Notes under the pieces: model-generated
What the model saw: the letters and a program-made list of their open reading frames with translations, nothing else
Databases searched by the model: none
What the model was told of the DNA's origin: nothing
Translations under genes and position numbers: made by a program
Part shown: piece by piece, positions 13,523-20,327 of the stretch
Layout of the letters: every line of letters begins with the position of its first letter
Position numbering within the stretch: the stretch's first letter is position 1
IMG/VR virus record: IMGVR_UViG_3300031759_000112
Span: 1-30,130 of that record
Source: a virus
Length of the DNA stretch: 30,130 nucleotides
Direction: 5' to 3' (one strand)

Positions 13523-13665
13523 CCGTCCGCGAAGCGATCGAATATCTCAATTCGCTGCCCGACAAAGAAATCGTGCTCATGGTCGATTGTCCGCATTGCG
13601 GGCGTGGCGCTCAACTGGAGAAGATTTTCGAGGCGGTGATTTTGCAGTCGGAGAAGTCGGAATGA
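13519..13665 (+). CDS. Small CxxC protein, 48 aa
   Basis: ATGA overlap at the start and again at the end. The product has a helix (VREAIEYLNSLP), a strand (KEIVLMVDCPHC) carrying one C-x2-C pair (CPHCG), and an acidic C-terminal helix. One cysteine pair alone would need a partner or dimer to hold zinc. The N-terminal half resembles short phage proteins with an 'xxLxxLPD' opening. Function unknown. Confidence 0.55.
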   Translation: MTVREAIEYLNSLPDKEIVLMVDCPHCGRGAQLEKIFEAVILQSEKSE

Positions 13666-13847
13666 CCAAGCCCATGATCGCCGCCGCGCCGGAACTGCTC
13701 GAAGCGCTGGAGCATATTTGTGCCGAGGCCGAGTCTTGGCACAAGGAAACTGGACACGAGGATGACGACCCTATTATCAAATGCGACGGAATATGCGCCT
13801 GCATTCCGCAGATGAGAGCCGCGATCCGCAAGGCCAAGGGGGAGTAA
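13662..13847 (+). CDS. Phage hypothetical protein with AAAPELLEAL motif, 61 aa
   Basis: ATG 13662 overlaps the upstream TGA. MTKPMIAAAPELLEALEHI is the core helix of the same small phage family as the gene at 13223, here at the very N-terminus. The middle has CDGICACI, a possible metal site, and the C-terminus is a basic helix. The shared motif in two genes of one operon suggests duplication of a short domain. Confidence 0.58.
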   Translation: MTKPMIAAAPELLEALEHICAEAESWHKETGHEDDDPIIKCDGICACIPQMRAAIRKAKGE

Positions 13848-13881
13848 TCCCTCGATCAGGGTCCGCACTGAGGAGACCAGA

Positions 13882-14043
13882 ATGGAAAAGTGGAAACAAT
13901 TCGCACCTCCCATCGTCTGCGAACAAGGTAGCCCGTTCAGAGTGATCAACGAGAGTTACAGGTTCATTCGAAAAGGTCGTGGTTTTTTCGATCACAAAAG
14001 AATAACGGGCTCCCTTATCCAAGGAGCCCGCCACTTTCAGTAG
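13882..14043 (+). CDS. Possible basic 53-residue protein ending in the terminator hairpin
   Basis: AGGAG lies 6-7 nt before ATG 13882. The frame gives a basic, aromatic-rich product (SYRFIRKGRGFFDHKRITG). Its last 12 codons are encoded by the hairpin that terminates the opposing operon. Such overlap of a coding end with a terminator occurs in compact phage genomes, but the frame may also be chance. No family recognised. Confidence 0.42.
   Translation: MEKWKQFAPPIVCEQGSPFRVINESYRFIRKGRGFFDHKRITGSLIQGARHFQ
14006..14030 (-). terminator. Terminator of the leftward replication operon
   Basis: Perfect 8-bp stem CGGGCTCC / GGAGCCCG with a 9-nt loop. On the minus strand it is followed by GTTATTCTTTT. 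It stands 51 bp past the stop of the rusA-like gene, between two converging blocks. It may also slow rightward transcription. Confidence 0.7.
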
Positions 14044-14080
14044 TCGGATTTGTCTCCAGCTAGTTTCTCACGGCCTCCTT

Positions 14081-14548
14081 TCAAAACGGTATTTCAACCC
14101 ATTCCGGCACGACCGGTTTTCCAACCGGAAATTCCTCAATCTCCCAAGCTGAAATCTTCGCCATGGGCTGTGCTCCAAACTCCTTCCGAGCATAGATAGC
14201 CACAACTTGCGAGTCGTCAACGAATAGAATGCCCGTCAGTGCGTCTAGGATGCTCCGCACGAGCTTATCTATGTCTGGCTTGGTAGTTTTCTCGAGAATC
14301 GACTTGCGAACGCTCCTGGGCTTCGTAAAGCGAAATACTACTGCCAGCAGAAATGGCACGTTCTTGCCGGCACACTCAAGGTTTTCTTTGTCCATGACTT
14401 CGAGTGCTGAGCTGGCTACCTCCTGGCGCCATGGCTTTGTGCGTTTGTTGTCCGAGGTCAGCACGGCTCGAGTCCAACCCTTCGGGATGAAGGCTTTCAT
14501 TGAACCTTGCGGAATCGGTTCCCCGTAAACTGTGAACTCAAGTTTCAT
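14081..14548 (-). CDS. rusA: RusA-family Holliday junction resolvase, 155 aa
   Basis: RusA enzymes cut four-way DNA junctions made in recombination or replication. Seen: FTVYGEPIPQGSMK start, then the conserved acidic motif KPDIDKLVRSILDALTG (about residues 90-106) and FVDDSQVVAIYARK (109-122). These hold Asp92, Asp94 and Asp111/112, matching the family's metal-binding acids and lysine. Start at ATG 14548, with GGAG 6 nt upstream and ATGA overlap with the HNH gene; an ATG 12 nt earlier is possible. It is the last gene before the terminator. Confidence 0.9.
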   Translation of the reverse strand: MKLEFTVYGEPIPQGSMKAFIPKGWTRAVLTSDNKRTKPWRQEVASSALEVMDKENLECAGKNVPFLLAVVFRFTKPRSVRKSILEKTTKPDIDKLVRSILDALTGILFVDDSQVVAIYARKEFGAQPMAKISAWEIEEFPVGKPVVPEWVEIPF

Positions 14549-14841
14549 GCTCTGCTCCATTGCGGAACTCCGCTACAGCCCTGATTATGAAGACCACGAT
14601 GGCAGAAGCCACATAAGCCGCTGCACTTCAAAAACGTGTCATCCCTCTTCGACCCTCCGAGCCCTCGGCCGCCCTTGTGGTGAACGTGAAACGAGTTATC
14701 TGCGCTCGGATGCGCTACCAGGTTAGTACGCCGCTCACACTTCCAACAGTTCCCATGGTTTATTTCCCAGAGAGCATGGCGGAAGGCGGTATAGTCCTTC
14801 GCGGTCCGGATCGTGCGTCCGTCTTTTGTGACACGGATCAC
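14545..14841 (-). CDS. HNH endonuclease-like protein, 98 aa
   Basis: Seen: C-x2-C at 32-35 (CWKC), HVHHKGGRGLGGSKRDD (52-68) with the HH catalytic pair of HNH/beta-beta-alpha-metal nucleases, and CGFCHRGLHN (77-86) closing the metal site. Such small phage HNH proteins nick DNA in packaging or replication. The GTG start at 14841 has GGAGA 7 nt upstream and overlaps the upstream stop (GTGA). Placement between replication genes and RusA, not next to the terminase, suggests a replication/recombination role. Confidence 0.8.
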   Translation of the reverse strand: MIRVTKDGRTIRTAKDYTAFRHALWEINHGNCWKCERRTNLVAHPSADNSFHVHHKGGRGLGGSKRDDTFLKCSGLCGFCHRGLHNQGCSGVPQWSRA

Positions 14842-15479
14842 TTTAACATCTCCAACTGCTTCAACCGCTGCAGGTTCGTCGTATTTTCACAGAAAGACTC
14901 ATTCAGCCAGGAGAGAATCGATAACTCGAAGCATTTCTCGTAGCTCAGTTCCGGATCATCCTCGATAGCCCTGATTCCGTCTACAAAAGTGCGGAAGATC
15001 CCCGAGAACGAATCTTCAAACTGCAATTCGAGCTTAAATGTCGATTCAAGGTGTTCTTCGGGGTGCAATTCTTGGACGGTCTCTATAAATTGCCGTTTCT
15101 TGCGCTTCCCAGCCTCTCTGACAGCCGGATCACGTCTGGTTGAGGTTGACAGCCTCCGCATGACCTTCGCGGTCTCTGGGGGCATCTCTGCGAGTTCTTC
15201 CGATGTGAAGTCTGGAGCCAGATCCTTGACCACCCCAACGTGGTAGAAGATCGTTCTCGCTGACTTAGGAGCGGCTTCGTTTAGCCAGTGCTCGTAGCTG
15301 TGGTACCCCCCATGCCGCCAGAGCGCCGCGGATTGGACTCGAATGCACTGCTGGGCGATCAGAACCCATTGCTTCTCGTAGGCTCGCACCATGGCGTCGA
15401 TGGCCTCAAATTCCTGAACCTCGTCGGAGCGCAAATTTGCACCTGTGGAAAACTCCGACGGTACTAGCTGCGTACTCAT
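14838..15479 (-). CDS. Helical DNA-binding-like protein, 213 aa
   Basis: Residues 55-90 (GGYHSYEHWLNEAAPKSART...IFYHVGVVKDLAP) look like a helix-turn-helix of the kind in phage proteins where a 'WL...iS..tiY' pattern contacts DNA. After it come AEMPPETAKVMRRLS, a basic stretch (REAGKRKKRQF), then acidic helices. No family is firmly recognised. ATG 15479 overlaps the stop of the CHC2 gene by 4 nt. One copy of the GCAAATTTGC palindrome lies in its first 50 bp. It could be a replication regulator. Confidence 0.6.
   Translation of the reverse strand: MSTQLVPSEFSTGANLRSDEVQEFEAIDAMVRAYEKQWVLIAQQCIRVQSAALWRHGGYHSYEHWLNEAAPKSARTIFYHVGVVKDLAPDFTSEELAEMPPETAKVMRRLSTSTRRDPAVREAGKRKKRQFIETVQELHPEEHLESTFKLELQFEDSFSGIFRTFVDGIRAIEDDPELSYEKCFELSILSWLNESFCENTTNLQRLKQLEMLK
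15430..15441. repeat. Palindrome GCAAATTTGC, copy 3 (one end imperfect)
   Basis: CGCAAATTTGCA: the 10-bp core at 15431-15440 is perfect, while the outermost T is C. It lies 38 bp inside the HTH-like gene, read as GCA AAT TTG (Ala-Asn-Leu), a different frame from copy 1. Read on the minus strand the left flank is AGG, as in copies 1 and 2. Confidence 0.65.
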
Positions 15480-15994
15480 AAAGCGTTGCTCCTCTCAAGA
15501 TATAAATTCCATAGCTTGTCCCATCCCCACTTTTTGACGAATCTGTACGTCTTTTCACCCCGTAAGCGAATCTCCTTGAGCTTTGGATTTAACCGCTCCT
15601 CGATATCGCGTATCTGGCGCGTAATAGCATCCCACCCTTCGACCTGACGCTGACTGACGCCCATCTCAGGAAATGACAGGTAGGTGTCGATCGCCATTAG
15701 CCGCCTGATGTCTCTCAAGGAATGCAATGCCCGCTCGTCTGCGAGCCTGCTACGCGCTTCTCTGCTCATCTGTGGGCGTCTCCCTAGCAAATCACGCCAG
15801 CGTAAGCCCATCGCTGCTAGTATTTCGTTAGCCGTACACCCTTGACTCATACATCTGAAAACAACGTCAACCTTTCTCCCTGTAGTTATAGAGAGGGACG
15901 GGTGAGAATCAGCATGTGCTGGACATCTAGCTATCCACTTGCCACGCCCAACTCTGCGACCGTCGAGAAGCCGAGCAAATTCTTCTGCGGTCAC
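15476..15994 (-). CDS. CHC2 zinc-finger primase-like protein without TOPRIM, 172 aa
   Basis: Residues 20-60 match the DnaG-type CHC2 zinc finger: WIARCPAHADSHPSLSI with Cys24 and His27, then FRCMSQGCTANEIL with Cys48 and Cys53. DnaG uses this finger to read template DNA. No TOPRIM catalytic domain follows; the rest is charged helices (RQIRDIEERLNPKLKEIRL). So it may recognise DNA for a separate polymerase or for the neighbouring helicase. GTG 15994-15992 has GAGGA 4 nt upstream. Confidence 0.8.
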   Translation of the reverse strand: MTAEEFARLLDGRRVGRGKWIARCPAHADSHPSLSITTGRKVDVVFRCMSQGCTANEILAAMGLRWRDLLGRRPQMSREARSRLADERALHSLRDIRRLMAIDTYLSFPEMGVSQRQVEGWDAITRQIRDIEERLNPKLKEIRLRGEKTYRFVKKWGWDKLWNLYLERSNAL

Positions 15995-16012
15995 TGTGTC
16001 CTCGCAAACTCG

Positions 16013-17572
16013 TCAGCTCGCACTGTTTCCTGCCTGCTTTTTGTCTCTCGATTTGGCCCACTTAATCCTGCGATGGCGATCGTACTGCTTGGTTTCCCAC
16101 GTCGGTTCGGTTGCGATCTTACTCAGGTTCCGCGGCCAAACGCCATACTTTTCTCGATACGCATGAGCCGCCCAACCTTCGCTGTAACCTCGTTCGCGGG
16201 CTATATACAGGAAACCTGAGTAAAACAACTGCTTTTCATGCTGCGATGGCTCCCGTTTGGCCTTGTGTTCGTGCTTCTTTCTCTGCCCGTTGAACTCCAC
16301 TAGTTCCCCGTCAAGGGTCATCACGTCATTGCGGAGCGCCGGACTGCCGCAGCCGGGACACTCCCGTTTCCCTTGAGGAATAACCATGTGACACTCTTTG
16401 CACTGCTTTGGCTTTGCTGGCTTCCTGTCGTTCTCGTAAGCCTCTCCGCGATCTGCCGTCGTCCTGGAATCTAAGGTGTCATGGTAAATGTCAGTGACCA
16501 TCCCCAGCCGGATCGTGTTTCCTGCGTGGTCCAGGATTAGGCAGCGACCCTTCCCCGGCGCCGTGCGTAAACCACGGCCAATCTTCTGCACATGTCGGAT
16601 TTCACTTCTCGTCGGAGCGGCGTCAATAATGGCTCGCACGTCCTCGTCAACCCCTTGAATCAAACATCCGACAGAGGAAATTACCTTGTCGTCACCAGAA
16701 CGGAATCGTCTGAATGTTTTCGCTCGCCAGTAATCGTCGGTATAGGCGTCGATGTACCCACAAGCTACGCCGGCAGCTTCGAACTCCCGCTGTAAGTGTT
16801 GTGCGTGCGCCCTGTTTACGGCAAACATGAAAGTCGGTAGTCCTTCCGCCTTTTCCTTCCACGTTTTGACAATATCGGCCACGATTGGGGGCTTATCCAC
16901 GGCAGCCGCCAATCCATCTTCGGCAAACTCTCCCGCTACCACCTTGACGCCCCTCAGGTCTGGCTCAAATTCCTTTGACGGGGCGTAGACCACGAATGGC
17001 GAGAGATGCCCGTCTGAAATCAAATCATCAATCGTCGCCGCGATAATGAGCTTCGTCCAGTGCAGTCCCATGCCCTTAGCCCACGGGGTAGCTGTCAGGC
17101 CGATGGCGATCTTATCTTTCCACTCCTCGCTGTCGAGCCGCTTATAAAGTGCTTCCCAGCTCAGATGAGCCTCGTCAACGATGATGAAATCAACCTCTGG
17201 CAATTCACGTCGGATGAGCGTTTGCACTGAGGCAATCTGCATTTGACAGGAGTAGTCAGTGCGATCATGGTCGGCCTGGATGACGCCAATGTCCGTAATT
17301 CCTTCGTCCTCGAATGCTTTCAGGGTCTGATTGACCAGCACGATGGCAGGGCAGGTAAACAGGGGACGACGTGACTTTGCCATGGAAGAAAAGCACAAGT
17401 GCGCCGCCGTCAGGGTCTTGCCATATCCGCAAGGAGCTTGAACGATTATCCGGCGGTGACCCTCGCGCACGGCCTCTCGAATCTTGTCCAGCGCTTCGGC
17501 CTGTCTAGGTCGCAATGGCCTGAGGGATGACGGTTCAATGGCATCCGACTGGAAAAGGTGGGACTGATTCAC
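16013..17572 (-). CDS. Superfamily 2 DEAH helicase with C-terminal zinc ribbon, 519 aa
   Basis: An ATP-driven DNA helicase or translocase, probably for phage replication or repair. Seen: Walker A APCGYGKT (46-53), DEAH box VDEAH (132-136), motif III GLTATPW (158-164), and motif VI QKIGRGLR in the second RecA domain (about 340). Then come a zinc ribbon CKECHMVIP...CPGCGS (about 395-415) and a basic helical tail. This matches phage UvsW/RadD-like helicases in layout. GTG start at 17572 follows a GGGGG purine tract. It heads toward the CHC2 gene, 18 nt downstream. Confidence 0.9.
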   Translation of the reverse strand: MNQSHLFQSDAIEPSSLRPLRPRQAEALDKIREAVREGHRRIIVQAPCGYGKTLTAAHLCFSSMAKSRRPLFTCPAIVLVNQTLKAFEDEGITDIGVIQADHDRTDYSCQMQIASVQTLIRRELPEVDFIIVDEAHLSWEALYKRLDSEEWKDKIAIGLTATPWAKGMGLHWTKLIIAATIDDLISDGHLSPFVVYAPSKEFEPDLRGVKVVAGEFAEDGLAAAVDKPPIVADIVKTWKEKAEGLPTFMFAVNRAHAQHLQREFEAAGVACGYIDAYTDDYWRAKTFRRFRSGDDKVISSVGCLIQGVDEDVRAIIDAAPTRSEIRHVQKIGRGLRTAPGKGRCLILDHAGNTIRLGMVTDIYHDTLDSRTTADRGEAYENDRKPAKPKQCKECHMVIPQGKRECPGCGSPALRNDVMTLDGELVEFNGQRKKHEHKAKREPSQHEKQLFYSGFLYIARERGYSEGWAAHAYREKYGVWPRNLSKIATEPTWETKQYDRHRRIKWAKSRDKKQAGNSAS

Positions 17573-17630
17573 CGCTCTACCCCCGCCTGTATATACCCTA
17601 TATGACCAGTAGGGTTTAAATCTTTTGCTC

Positions 17631-18113
17631 CTAACGGAGCTTTTGACTTTTGCTTTTGACTCTTGCTTCTGCTTCTGCTTCTGCTTCTGCTTCTGCTTCT
17701 GCTTGGGTTAACTTCGGTTTACCGTGGTTTACATTGGTTACATTTGTTAACGAATTTTGTTTACGGTACTCGCGCATATACAGTTTTAGGTATTCCCTGC
17801 GCTCCTCTTCGTCTCGGATCGCTCGGTGCTTCATGTACGTGAGCAGACGCCATCCGCCGTCAATGACTTCTATTCTTCGTCCTTCGTGCTCCTGGCTGCG
17901 GGAATCTCTATCCGGTTGCATAAACTTCTCGAGAGCTGATCTGGTTGCTTCGACGGGGACGACCGCCATCTTAGCCAATCCCGGAACGGAAGCAAACACA
18001 AATCCATTCTTATTCGCCATCGCCAGCATCGTGATCCACACGATGCGTGTTTGATCGTCCTCACACCAGATGGTAGAAGCTGTTATTGAAGAGAAAAGTT
18101 TGGTGAAAGTCAC
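17631..18113 (-). CDS. Replication-initiator-like winged-helix protein with AE-repeat tail, 160 aa
   Basis: The first 110 residues resemble the DNA-binding part of phage replication proteins (O/DnaD-like): FTKLFSSITASTIWCEDDQTRIVW, then LAMANKNGFVFASVPGLAKMA and GWRLLTYMKHRAIRDEEERR. The C-terminus carries a run of alternating Ala-Glu (six exact repeat units) and a Lys/Ser tail, encoded by a hexanucleotide repeat. GTG 18113 lies 5 nt after the -10 box with no ribosome binding site, so the message is predicted leaderless. It heads the leftward replication operon. Confidence 0.72.
   Translation of the reverse strand: MTFTKLFSSITASTIWCEDDQTRIVWITMLAMANKNGFVFASVPGLAKMAVVPVEATRSALEKFMQPDRDSRSQEHEGRRIEVIDGGWRLLTYMKHRAIRDEEERREYLKLYMREYRKQNSLTNVTNVNHGKPKLTQAEAEAEAEAEAEARVKSKSQKLR
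17665..17700. repeat. Hexanucleotide microsatellite (GCTTCT)6
   Basis: Six perfect copies, in frame, coding Glu-Ala dipeptides on the minus strand near the C-terminus of the replication-initiator-like protein. The unit is a multiple of 3, so changes in copy number would lengthen or shorten the tail without frameshift. Confidence 0.9.
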
Positions 18114-18118
18114 GGCGC

Positions 18119-18147
18119 ATCGTAAACTTATTCTGTAAACAAGTCAA
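18119..18147 (-). promoter_or_regulatory. Promoter of the leftward replication operon
   Basis: Minus strand: TTGACT (18147-18142), 17-nt spacer, TACGAT (18124-18119). GTG of the first gene begins 5 nt later. Confidence 0.65.
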
Positions 18148-18167
18148 CTAAATAATTATTACAGAAT
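18130..18167. promoter_or_regulatory. Operator-like inverted repeat between divergent promoters
   Basis: Perfect 9-bp arms ATTCTGTAA (18130-18138) and TTACAGAAT (18159-18167) flank the leftward -35 box. A second small palindrome, AATAATTATT, is at 18151-18160. AT-rich and intergenic, it is placed to control both directions. Confidence 0.55.
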
Positions 18168-18171
18168 TCCC

Positions 18172-18199
18172 TTGACAAACAAAAATAAATAGATAATAC
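18172..18199 (+). promoter_or_regulatory. Rightward early promoter
   Basis: TTGACA (18172-18177), 16-nt spacer, TAATAC (18194-18199); the first ATG is 8 nt downstream. The -35 context CCTTGACAAACAA matches that at 11.8 kb. Confidence 0.65.
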
Positions 18200-18207
18200 T
18201 CCCGCTC

Positions 18208-18339
18208 ATGGCAAAACCAAAACAAGTTGAAGTTCTGCCAAAGCCGAAGTGCTCAGTGTGTGGCTCCAGTCAAACCTACTTCCGGTTAAAGACTCTCGAA
18301 CGCGTCTGCACTACCTGCGGAGCAGTTGTCAAGGCATAG
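18208..18339 (+). CDS. Zinc-ribbon micro-protein, 43 aa
   Basis: Two clear metal pairs: CSVCGS (residues 15-20) and CTTCGA (about 35-40), separated by a beta hairpin (SQTYFRLKTLERV). This is a classic zinc ribbon. ATG 18208 has no ribosome binding site and lies 8 nt after the -10 box, so it is predicted to be read from a leaderless message. It is the first gene of the rightward early operon. Could bind DNA, RNA polymerase or another protein. Confidence 0.68.
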   Translation: MAKPKQVEVLPKPKCSVCGSSQTYFRLKTLERVCTTCGAVVKA

Positions 18340-18360
18340 AATATCCACGGAGGTTCCACA

Positions 18361-18666
18361 ATGAAGGTTTACCGGCAAGGAGACGTACTCATCAAGCGGG
18401 TCAAGGCTGTCCCGCAGACCACAGCCAACAAGCGCGAGAGCGGCATCTTGGCTTTCGGAGAAGTAACTGGACATTGCCACAAGGTTGAGAACTTGAATCA
18501 GGCCGAAGTTCTCGAAGTGGGCACGGACTTGTATCTACGCGTCAGCGAAGATGGCGTCCGTATCGTTCACGATGAACACGCGCCGATCATGCTCCCTGCT
18601 GGAAATTACGAGATTACGATTCAGCGGGAGTATAGCCCAGAAGAGATTCGCAATGTTGCCGACTAG
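18361..18666 (+). CDS. Conserved phage protein, 101 aa (GEVTGHxH family)
   Basis: The pattern QGDVLIKRV ... GILAFGEVTGHCHKV ... DLYLRVSEDGVRIVHDEHAPIMLP ... YEITIQREYSPEEIRNVAD matches, from memory, a family common in phages and bacterial genomes with unknown function. Conserved His residues (GHCH, HDEH) suggest a metal site in a beta-barrel fold. GGAGG lies 7 nt before the ATG. Residues 1-101 correspond to a full-length member. Confidence 0.72.
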   Translation: MKVYRQGDVLIKRVKAVPQTTANKRESGILAFGEVTGHCHKVENLNQAEVLEVGTDLYLRVSEDGVRIVHDEHAPIMLPAGNYEITIQREYSPEEIRNVAD

Positions 18667-18758
18667 ATGGTTCAGCCGTATCAGGCTTTGCGGTTGGTGC
18701 GGCTGGCCAGTTTTACGTAATGCGTGGTTCCACAAAATATGCACGCAAAGGATGGTCC

Positions 18759-20030
18759 GTGAAAAATATTGAGAAGCTCACTCCAGAACAGCACGCAAAG
18801 ATGGCCGAATGGCGGGATAAGTGGCTCGCCATCGGCCTGAGTACGGCTCCGGCCAATCGTGCCGAAGCTGAGCGCGGGATACGGTTGGCCTACAAGGCCG
18901 CCGGCAAGAACGAACCGCGAATCGTATGGTGCTCGTCGCCACTGGCGCAGGGCTTCACGCGAGCGATAGTTGTCGATCTCGTCAAAAACAAAAAAATCGG
19001 GGCTTCGGTCGGGGATTCGGTCTGGGCTTCGGTCTGGGATTCGGTCGGGGCTTCGGTCAGTGATTCGGTCTGGGCTTCGGTCAGTGATTCGGTCTGGGCT
19101 TCGGTCAGTGATTCGGTCAGGGCTTCGGTCAGTGATTCGGTCTGGGATTCGGTCTGGGATTCGGTCTGGGATTCGGTCAGGGCTTCGGTCAGTGATTCGG
19201 TCTGGGCTTCGGTCAGGGATTCGGTCTGGGCTTCGGTCAGGGATTCGGTCTGGGCTTCGGTCAGGGATTCGGTCAGGGATTCGGTCGGGGCTTCGGTCGG
19301 GGCTTCGGTCTGGGATTCGGTCGGGGATTCGGTCGGGGCTTCGGTCGGGGCTTCGGTCTGGGATTCGGTCGGGGCTTCGGTCTGGGCTTCGGTCTGGGAT
19401 TCGGGTTACGGACAGCACGATGCCGCATGGATCGCTTTCTATAACTACTTCCGCGAAGTCACCGGACTAACTGAACAGACAGAAAAACTAGAGGGATTGA
19501 CGCTAATCACCAAGAACGCCGGCTGGTTTCTTCCTCACGAAAACACCTGCTGGATTTCTGAGCGTCACAACGTTTGCAAGCAAGACGACCGCAACAGGCT
19601 TCACTGTGAGGACGGACCTGCGGTAGCTTATCCAGACGGTTGGGCTATCTATGCTTGGCACGGCGTACGGGTTTCATATCGCGTCATCGAGCACCCTTCC
19701 GAATTGACGGTTAAAGAAATTCAAGAGGAGCGGAACGCAGAGGTTCGACGCGTGATGGTCGAACGTTATGGCTTGTCGCGATTCCTGATGGATTCGGGCG
19801 CCAAAAAACTGGCGGAAGATGAGTTTGGGGAATTGTACCAGACGGAGATTGCAGATGACGAACCGATTTGCATGATTAAATTGGTTAACTCCACTCCCGA
19901 ACCAGACGGAGAATTCAAGAATTATTGGCTTAGGGTTCCCCCGGATATGAAGACGTCCCGACAGGCGGTGGCGTGGACGTTCGGAATGACGCCGGACGAG
20001 TATGCCAAGGCTCTCGTACAGGAAACCTAG
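18759..20030 (+). CDS. DUF6745-like protein with a 34-unit tetrapeptide array, 423 aa
   Basis: N-terminal part (KLTPEQHAKMAEWRDKWLAI, then AEAERGIRLAYKAAG) and C-terminal part (DGPAVAYPDGWAIYAWHGV, RRVMVERYG, then WLRVPPDMKTSRQAVAWTFG) match what I recall as DUF6745, a family of unknown function. Between them (residues about 81-216) sits a uniform array of X-[A/D]-S-V units with X = W, G, R or S. The GTG start at 18759 follows AAAGGA by about 6 nt and is preferred to ATG 18720, which has no ribosome binding site. The array would form a long repetitive, perhaps fibrous or solenoid, segment. It lies in the early operon upstream of recombination genes. Confidence 0.75.
   Translation: MKNIEKLTPEQHAKMAEWRDKWLAIGLSTAPANRAEAERGIRLAYKAAGKNEPRIVWCSSPLAQGFTRAIVVDLVKNKKIGASVGDSVWASVWDSVGASVSDSVWASVSDSVWASVSDSVRASVSDSVWDSVWDSVWDSVRASVSDSVWASVRDSVWASVRDSVWASVRDSVRDSVGASVGASVWDSVGDSVGASVGASVWDSVGASVWASVWDSGYGQHDAAWIAFYNYFREVTGLTEQTEKLEGLTLITKNAGWFLPHENTCWISERHNVCKQDDRNRLHCEDGPAVAYPDGWAIYAWHGVRVSYRVIEHPSELTVKEIQEERNAEVRRVMVERYGLSRFLMDSGAKKLAEDEFGELYQTEIADDEPICMIKLVNSTPEPDGEFKNYWLRVPPDMKTSRQAVAWTFGMTPDEYAKALVQET
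18999..19406 (+). repeat. Tandem array, 34 units of 12 bp, in frame
   Basis: Unit: codon 1 GGG/TGG/AGG/AGT, codon 2 GCT or GAT, then invariant TCG GTC (only the last unit decays). Differences occur at only three of twelve positions (1, 3 and 5). The Ser codon AGT always pairs with GAT. Silent positions are invariant in all intact units, which points to recent unit copying rather than slow protein-level selection. Confidence 0.95.
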
Positions 20031-20061
20031 CCACAGTAACCCAAGAGCGACTTTGTAGCGG

Positions 20062-20073
20062 TGCAAATTTGCA
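20062..20073. repeat. Palindrome TGCAAATTTGCA, copy 4
   Basis: Intergenic, ending 17 nt before the ATG of the next gene, almost the same spacing as copy 2 (18 nt). It sits just upstream of that gene's ribosome binding site (GAGGG), so a bound protein could affect transcription or translation. Confidence 0.7.
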
Positions 20074-20090
20074 GGGCGAGGGTGAAACAG

Positions 20091-20264
20091 ATGCGTAAGC
20101 GGTTTGAGGAATACTTTGAAAGAGTCTATCCGGGGATGAGACTGGACGGGCCAACGGCTACCGCCGAATGGAATACCTGGCAGGCAGCCTTCATGGAGGG
20201 TCAGATCCACCAAATCAACGTTTCTATGGGAATCAGAGAGCAGGAGACGGTTCCGTGCCGATAA
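20091..20264 (+). CDS. Hypothetical protein, 57 aa
   Basis: ATG 20091 follows GAGGG by 8 nt; an in-frame GTG at 20061 would include the palindrome and is less likely. The product is helical and aromatic (RKRFEEYFERVYPGMRL, WNTWQAAFMEGQIHQINVS). The central 'W..W..A...G' helix is typical of small phage proteins in recombination operons with no known role. It precedes the YqaJ nuclease gene. Confidence 0.58.
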   Translation: MRKRFEEYFERVYPGMRLDGPTATAEWNTWQAAFMEGQIHQINVSMGIREQETVPCR

Positions 20265-20327
20265 AACAGGGATCTAAGTGGGTGTACTGAGCGCACCCGC
20301 CCGTCGGCACGGTTTTAGGGAGATTGA

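Noticed and set aside
17627-17640. GCTCC/GGAGC hairpin followed by TTTTGACTTTT as a plus-strand terminator
   Set aside because: It has only a 5-bp stem and lies over the stop of a minus-strand gene; no plus-strand transcript is expected there.
18999-19406. CRISPR array
   Set aside because: Units are contiguous 12-mers without spacers, and no cas gene is nearby.
18681-19470. Long frames with RSPDRIPDR and GLRSGIRS repeats across the 12-bp array
   Set aside because: They are other-frame readings of the array; they lack the conserved DUF6745-like flanks and good start sites.
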